Assembly: GCA_030729445.1 (NCBI GenBank)
Contig: JANQXJ010000007.1
Coordinates: 1-10,531, forward strand
Source: Limnohabitans sp.
Lineage (GTDB): Bacteria; Pseudomonadota; Gammaproteobacteria; Burkholderiales; Burkholderiaceae_C
Length of the DNA: 10,531 bases
Reading direction: 5' to 3'
In this document: positions 6,872 through 10,531 of the stretch, one piece after another
How the letters are laid out: every line of letters starts with the position of its first letter
Position numbering within the stretch: the first letter of the stretch is position 1
Notes under the pieces: generated by a model
Databases searched by the model: none
What the model was told of the DNA's origin: nothing
What the model saw: only the letters and a program-made list of their open reading frames with translations
Translations under genes and position numbers: made by a program

Positions 6872-7282
6872 CATGCTGAAGCGGGATGTTTGAGGTTTTT
6901 TTTGAGGAGTGGGTTGTAAGCTGTTGCGGCCCTTGACCTTGGCGCGGCCCGAGCCGGACCAAGGCAATAAGCCCTTTTTTACCTTGATGCCTTGCGCTAT
7001 GCCTCGGGTCTAGGTTAAGCCTGCCCAGACCACTTCAAGGTCGGTGTGACCATTCAAAATAGAAAACGGCCAGTCCTATATGGAAAGGGGTTTACTGGCG
7101 TGACTTGCATCATCCAACTGAGAGAAGAAACTTAAGACATCAGCACTTCACATTCACTGACCATGCCTCGAGCTAAAAAAATTGGAAAGACAAGTGGGTT
7201 GGGGGTGGATAGTTTTGCAAATGTCCACAGCGTTTGCGCCCAATTCAATCACTAACGCGATCTCGCCAATCATGTCGCAAGC
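6872..7282. other. Gene-free stretch with possible decayed insertion-sequence end
   Basis: I see no credible coding sequence on either strand. CCTTGG (6937-6942) and CCAAGG (6959-6964) form a bulged stem; a T-run at 6975-6980 is too far away for a standard terminator. At 7028-7057 a short motif recurs 20 bases apart (GACCACTTCAA, GACCATTCAA), followed by AAAATAGAAAACGGCCAG. This resembles the repeated ends of IS21-family elements, but no transposase and no partner end are present, so it is at most a remnant. The minus-strand side next to cydB (7200-7282) has no clear terminator for the oxidase operon and no small CydX-like gene. Confidence 0.45.
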
Positions 7283-8281
7283 TCAACTGTATTTCAGCGC
7301 GGTCGCCTTGCCCCAAAACACGCGGTACATGAACACCGTGTAAGCGATGATCACCGGCAACGTGATCGCCACGCCGACAAAAATCACATTCAGTGAGGCG
7401 GTGCTGATAGCCGCTTCCCACACCGTCATCCGGCCGATCACAATATCGGGGAAGATGCTGTAGGCCAAGCCAAAAAAGGCAAGCACAAAAATCAACACAG
7501 TATTGGCAAACACCAACCAACCATAACCCGCGTTGATCAAGTAGGGCCGTGTAAGAACCCAGCGCATGGCAAAAAATGCCAAGACGCACATGAGGGGCAC
7601 TGGAAGCAAGGCAAAGACCTGCGGCACACCAAACCATTTCTCTAGCACGCCCTCTTTGACCAGCGGCGTGGCCGCTGAAATGGCCAGCAAGGCGCCCGCC
7701 ATGGGCCACAGCACAAGCCGCGCCCAGCGCACGGCCTTTTGCTGCAAGTCGCCCTCGGTTTTCATGATCAACCAACCCGAACCCAGCAGCACATAAGCAG
7801 CCGGCAAAGTGACAGCGATACCCAAGCTAAATGCCCAGCCCAGAGCTCCGCTGGCAAAGCCGGTGATGTAGCTGCCCAGCATCCAACCCTGCGATGCACT
7901 GGCCATGAGCGAACCGGCAAAAAACGCGCGGTTCCAGAAAGGCTTGTAGCGCAGCGGCGCTTTCACGCGAAAGTCAAACGCCACACCTCGCAAGATCAAG
8001 CCAATCAGCATCATCGCCACGGGCAGATACAAGGCCTGCAGAACCAGACCATGGGCCATCGGAAAGGCGATCAACAACACCCCCACGCCCAACACCAGCC
8101 AAGTTTCATTGGCGTCCCAGAAGGGGCCAATGCTGGCGATCATGGTGTCCTTCTCTGAATCGGTCGCCTGCAACAGCAGCAAGCCAACGCCCAGGTCGTA
8201 ACCATCCAAAACCACATAAGCCAGCAGGGCTAGCCCCATCACAGCCAAGAAAAACAATGGCAAAAATTCAGCCCAAGTCAT
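7283..8281 (-). CDS. cydB: Cytochrome bd-type quinol oxidase subunit II (CIO type)
   Basis: A 332-residue polytopic membrane protein, subunit II of a bd-type terminal oxidase, which oxidises quinol and reduces oxygen to water without pumping protons. Family landmarks are LDGYDLGVG (25-33) and GPFWDANETWL (52-62, with conserved D56), followed by about eight hydrophobic segments. The length is that of the short CioB-like proteins rather than the roughly 380-residue E. coli CydB. An AAAGG ribosome site precedes the ATG. It lies 50 bases downstream of subunit I on the same strand, with no terminator between them. It is the last gene of the operon: no CydX-like peptide can be read between 7282 and 7140 on this strand. 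Confidence 0.96.
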   Translation of the reverse strand: MTWAEFLPLFFLAVMGLALLAYVVLDGYDLGVGLLLLQATDSEKDTMIASIGPFWDANETWLVLGVGVLLIAFPMAHGLVLQALYLPVAMMLIGLILRGVAFDFRVKAPLRYKPFWNRAFFAGSLMASASQGWMLGSYITGFASGALGWAFSLGIAVTLPAAYVLLGSGWLIMKTEGDLQQKAVRWARLVLWPMAGALLAISAATPLVKEGVLEKWFGVPQVFALLPVPLMCVLAFFAMRWVLTRPYLINAGYGWLVFANTVLIFVLAFFGLAYSIFPDIVIGRMTVWEAAISTASLNVIFVGVAITLPVIIAYTVFMYRVFWGKATALKYS

Positions 8282-8331
8282 GGTCGCCTTTCAAATTCAT
8301 TTTCAAATACAGAACAGCTGGGAGCGGTGCA

Positions 8332-9696
8332 TCACACACCTGCTTTGCCCAACAAGGCACCCGTGGGCGCTTCTTGTTTGTGTTCTTTGGGGTTCTCTGC
8401 CATGTACTTCAAGACGCCGACGTAAGTGACCAGCAGCAGGCCATAAACCACCAAGTAAGCCGTTAAAGTGAGCGCAATATAGGGCGGTGGCAAGGTGGTT
8501 GCGGCTTCGCTGGTGCGCATGAAGCCTTGCACCAGGAAGGGCTGGCGACCGATCTCGGTCACGTACCAGCCCGCCAGCGTGGCGACCCAGCCGGAGAACG
8601 CCATGCCCGAGAGCACCCACAGCAGGGGCTTGGGCAGTGTCACTTCTGGCTGCCTGCGTTGAAGCCACAAGCGCCAGGCGGTAAAGCCAGCCACCAGCAA
8701 CATCAACGAACCCACACCCACCATCACGCGGAAGGCGTAAAAAACGGGCGCAACGGGGGGATGCGCACCTTCAAACTCATTGATACCCTTGATTTCACCG
8801 TCCATCTCGTGGGTCAAAATCAGGCTGGCCATTTTGGGAATCTTCACGGCGAAGTGGGTGGTGCGTGCTTCTTGGTCTGGAATGCCAAACAGCGTCAGCG
8901 GTGCACCGCGCTCGGTTTCCCAAATGCCTTCCATGGCAGCGACCTTGGCAGGTTGGTGCTGCAGCGTGTTGAGTCCATGCATGTCACCCACCAGAAACTG
9001 CAGCGGCATCACAACGGCCGCTGTGAAGACGGCCGCCCGCATGGCTTTGTGGGTGCCACGCGTGGCGCTGCCTTTGAGCAATTGCCAAGCGCAAAGTCCA
9101 GTAATCAGGAACGAAGCGGTCAGCGCCGAAGCGAGCAATTTATGGGTGAATCGATAGGGCAAAGAAGGATTAAAAACCACCGCCAGCCAATCGGTAGGAA
9201 TGAACTGGCCATTAACGATCTCAAAACCCGCAGGTGTGTGCATCCAAGAGTTCAGGCTCAGGATCCAGAAGGCCGACATGGTGGTACCAATCGCCACTAG
9301 AAACGTGGCTGTCAGGTGAACCCGCTCACTCACCCGGCCGCGCCCAAACAGCATGATGCCTAGGAAGCTGGCCTCCAAGAAAAACGCTGTCAGCACCTCA
9401 TAACCGAGCAGCGGCCCTGAAATATTGCCCGTGCGCTCCATGAATCCCGGCCAATTGGTCCCGAACTGGAAGCTCATCACAATGCCCGACACCACACCCA
9501 GCGCAAAGGTGAGCGCGAACACTTTGGTCCAGAAATAGTAGGCCTCCTCCCAAGCCACATCCCTTGTGCGGACAAAGCGCCAACGGAAGAACAACAAAAA
9601 CCAACACAGCGCGATAGTGATGGTGGGAAACAGGATGTGGAAGCTGATGTTCGCAGCAAACTGGATGCGAGAGAGGATGAGTGCGTCGATGTCCAT
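8332..9696 (-). CDS. cydA: Cytochrome bd-type quinol oxidase subunit I, short Q-loop (CIO type)
   Basis: A 454-residue membrane protein that carries the three haems and the quinol site of the oxidase. Haem ligands can be assigned: H20 in SFHILFP, H185 in FTHKLLAS and M325 in FRVMVG. The acidic pair E100 and E108 lies in GYEVLTAFFLEAS. The GRQP motif is at 383-386. The Q loop around QPAKVAAMEGIWETE (248-262) lacks the long insert of E. coli CydA (522 residues), which places it in the short-Q-loop group that includes cyanide-insensitive oxidases (CioA). Subtype and cyanide resistance cannot be decided from the sequence alone. It starts 27 bases after the regulator gene and precedes cydB, so all three are probably one transcript. 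Expected role: respiration at low oxygen or under stress. Confidence 0.96.
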   Translation of the reverse strand: MDIDALILSRIQFAANISFHILFPTITIALCWFLLFFRWRFVRTRDVAWEEAYYFWTKVFALTFALGVVSGIVMSFQFGTNWPGFMERTGNISGPLLGYEVLTAFFLEASFLGIMLFGRGRVSERVHLTATFLVAIGTTMSAFWILSLNSWMHTPAGFEIVNGQFIPTDWLAVVFNPSLPYRFTHKLLASALTASFLITGLCAWQLLKGSATRGTHKAMRAAVFTAAVVMPLQFLVGDMHGLNTLQHQPAKVAAMEGIWETERGAPLTLFGIPDQEARTTHFAVKIPKMASLILTHEMDGEIKGINEFEGAHPPVAPVFYAFRVMVGVGSLMLLVAGFTAWRLWLQRRQPEVTLPKPLLWVLSGMAFSGWVATLAGWYVTEIGRQPFLVQGFMRTSEAATTLPPPYIALTLTAYLVVYGLLLVTYVGVLKYMAENPKEHKQEAPTGALLGKAGV

Positions 9697-9723
9697 GGTG
9701 GCTTTCTGATGAATTCGCGAGAC

Positions 9724-10311
9724 TTAACTTTTGGGGCCAAGGCCCGCTGCTTTGGATGATCGACCGGTCAAACGGTCTTTGAATTCGAGCACTTTGGTCA
9801 CGGTGGCGCCCATGCCCATGAGCTGCATGGCGGTTTCGGGTGCGAGCTTTTGCACGTCGTCAAACCAAGTCATGAGCCGGTCAATCAGGTCATGCATTTC
9901 GCGCATCCGCTGCTGGGCATGCCGCTCTGCGTCGGTAGTGGGCGTTTCAAGCAAAGCGCTTCGCAGCATGGACAAGGTGGGCTCGATTTCACGGCGACGA
10001 CGCTCTTCGGCCAAGACCCGAAAGATTTCCCAAATGTCAGCGGGTGCCTCAAAGTATTCGCGCCGGTCACCCGCTTGATGACGCAAACGCACCAGCCGCC
10101 AGGCCTGCAACTCCTTGAGGCCCATGCTCACATTGGAGCGAGAGAATTCCAGCGCCTCCGCAATCTCATCGGCATTCAATGCCTGCGGTGACACATAAAT
10201 GAGCGCATAAATTTGACCCACGGTGCGGTTGATGCCCCATTTGCTGCCCATTTCACCGAAATGGGCGATGAACTCTCGGTTGAGGGCAGGAATTTGGTCA
10301 GAAATGGGCAT
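9724..10311 (-). CDS. GbsR/MarR-type transcriptional regulator of the cyd operon
   Basis: A 195-residue regulator of the GbsR type (COG1510, related to MarR). The winged helix-turn-helix covers about residues 25-90: GINRTVGQIYALIYV, then DEIAEALEFSRSNVSMGLKEL (48-68, recognition helix from about S57), and a charged wing (VRLRHQAGDRREYFEA, 74-89). The remainder is helical and probably forms the dimer interface. It is the first gene of an operon with cydA and cydB, and a perfect inverted repeat overlaps the leader just behind the promoter, so autorepression is likely. No ribosome site is obvious before the ATG. Characterised GbsR relatives sense choline or control osmoprotectant genes; this one, by context, controls the oxidase, and its signal is unknown. 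Confidence 0.92.
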   Translation of the reverse strand: MPISDQIPALNREFIAHFGEMGSKWGINRTVGQIYALIYVSPQALNADEIAEALEFSRSNVSMGLKELQAWRLVRLRHQAGDRREYFEAPADIWEIFRVLAEERRRREIEPTLSMLRSALLETPTTDAERHAQQRMREMHDLIDRLMTWFDDVQKLAPETAMQLMGMGATVTKVLEFKDRLTGRSSKAAGLGPKS

Positions 10312-10339
10312 GGGGTGACGTTGGCTTTTGCTTAAGAAT

Positions 10340-10357
10340 TTTCAGTAAATACTGAAA
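10340..10357. promoter_or_regulatory. Perfect inverted repeat, probable operator of the GbsR-type regulator
   Basis: TTTCAGTA-AA-TACTGAAA is an 18-base perfect inverted repeat with 8-base arms and a 2-base centre. On the minus strand it lies about 5 to 22 bases downstream of the transcription start predicted from the TATAAT box at 10369-10374 and ahead of the regulator start at 10311. Size and symmetry fit a dimeric winged-helix repressor, and the place fits blocking of transcription. Confidence 0.7.
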
Positions 10358-10368
10358 CATCAGGAAAG

Positions 10369-10398
10369 ATTATAGGGTTATCCCGTATTTCATGGCAA
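10369..10398 (-). promoter_or_regulatory. Sigma70-type promoter of the regulator-cydAB operon
   Basis: Read on the minus strand: TTGCCA (10393-10398), an 18-base spacer, then a consensus TATAAT (10369-10374). The predicted start is near 10362, giving a leader of about 50 bases before the ATG at 10311. It is the best-formed promoter in the window. Confidence 0.75.
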
Positions 10399-10409
10399 TG
10401 CCTGAACAT

Positions 10410-10438
10410 AAAAAAACCCGGACGGTTTTCCGTCCGGG
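10410..10438 (-). terminator. Intrinsic terminator of the right-edge minus-strand gene
   Basis: A perfect 9-base stem, CCCGGACGG (10417-10425) and CCGTCCGGG (10430-10438), with a TTTT loop on the plus strand. On the minus strand it is followed by seven T (10410-10416). A shorter T-run on the plus side (10441-10445) would let it act both ways. It separates the edge gene from the promoter of the regulator-cydAB operon. Confidence 0.9.
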
Positions 10439-10463
10439 CATTTTTGTTTCCAGCGCGTAGCGT

Positions 10464-10531
10464 TTACTTCTTGCTGGGCGGCAAGTCCGTGCAGCTACCG
10501 TGCGCCACTTCTGCCGCCATGCCGATGCTTT
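10464..10531 (-). CDS. C-terminal end of an unrecognised protein (gene continues beyond window)
   Basis: On the minus strand the frame ending in TAA at 10464-10466 reads SIGMAAEVAHGSCTDLPPSKK, shown here as the last 21 residues. A strong terminator begins 25 bases after the stop, which supports it as a true gene end. Too little is visible to name the protein; the lone Cys followed by a proline- and lysine-rich end gives no reliable clue. Confidence 0.6.
   Translation of the reverse strand, partial: SIGMAAEVAHGSCTDLPPSKK

Noticed and set aside
6749..6967. Minus-strand open frame (72 codons) over the end of the lipocalin-like gene
   Set aside because: It spans the intrinsic terminator and the 3' end of a real gene, and its basic, Ser/Pro-rich product has no recognisable domain.
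6937..6980. Second terminator candidate (CCTTGG/CCAAGG stem and T-run)
   Set aside because: The T-run starts about 10 bases after the stem and a good terminator already exists at 6841-6871.
7200..7235. Sequence resembling a DnaA box or origin element next to cydB
   Set aside because: Only one imperfect match (minus-strand TATCCAC) with no cluster of boxes or AT-rich unwinding region.

Overview
The window reads as chromosomal DNA of a betaproteobacterium, most likely order Burkholderiales and family Comamonadaceae. This is an inference from protein style, moderately high GC, a short-Q-loop (CIO-type) cytochrome bd operon under a GbsR-type regulator, and an AT-rich TAAAAT box placed just before a start codon. 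No database search was possible. I saw no tRNA, rRNA, CRISPR array or intact mobile element.

Layout, left to right. (1) 1-579 (+) is the 3' part of a DEDDy 3'-5' exonuclease gene that starts outside the window. (2) 663-1220 (-), convergent with it, encodes a secreted small protein ending in the HHSS motif of iota-class carbonic anhydrases. (3) From 1337 to 6254 there is a plus-strand run of five genes: a membrane sensor histidine kinase, an OmpR/PhoB response regulator, an ExoD-family membrane protein, a class II aldolase/adducin-like protein and a TauD-like putative Fe(II)/2-oxoglutarate oxygenase. The gaps are 26 to about 60 bases, so part or all of it may be co-transcribed. The oxygenase gene also has a possible leaderless promoter of its own. 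(4) 6451-6813 (+) encodes a small secreted lipocalin-like protein. It has a structured 5' region (interleaved inverted repeats and a bulged hairpin) and is followed by an intrinsic terminator. (5) 6872-7282 holds no credible gene and may contain a decayed insertion-sequence end. (6) 10311 to 7283 (-) is a three-gene operon: GbsR/MarR-type regulator, cydA/cioA, cydB/cioB. (7) The last 68 bases are the 3' end of another minus-strand gene with a strong hairpin terminator behind it.

The clearest regulatory story is at the right. A good promoter (TTGCCA, 18 bases, TATAAT, minus strand) is followed just downstream of the expected transcription start by a perfect 8-2-8 inverted repeat. This fits autorepression of the regulator-cydAB operon, which makes a high-affinity terminal quinol oxidase. 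No CydX-like small subunit follows cydB, as is common for short-Q-loop oxidases.

I see no convincing wholly new multi-gene system. The points most worth following up are the iota carbonic anhydrase, the operator of the oxidase operon, the oxygenase with its aldolase-like neighbour, the kinase with an unrecognised sensor domain, and the structured leader before the lipocalin-like gene.
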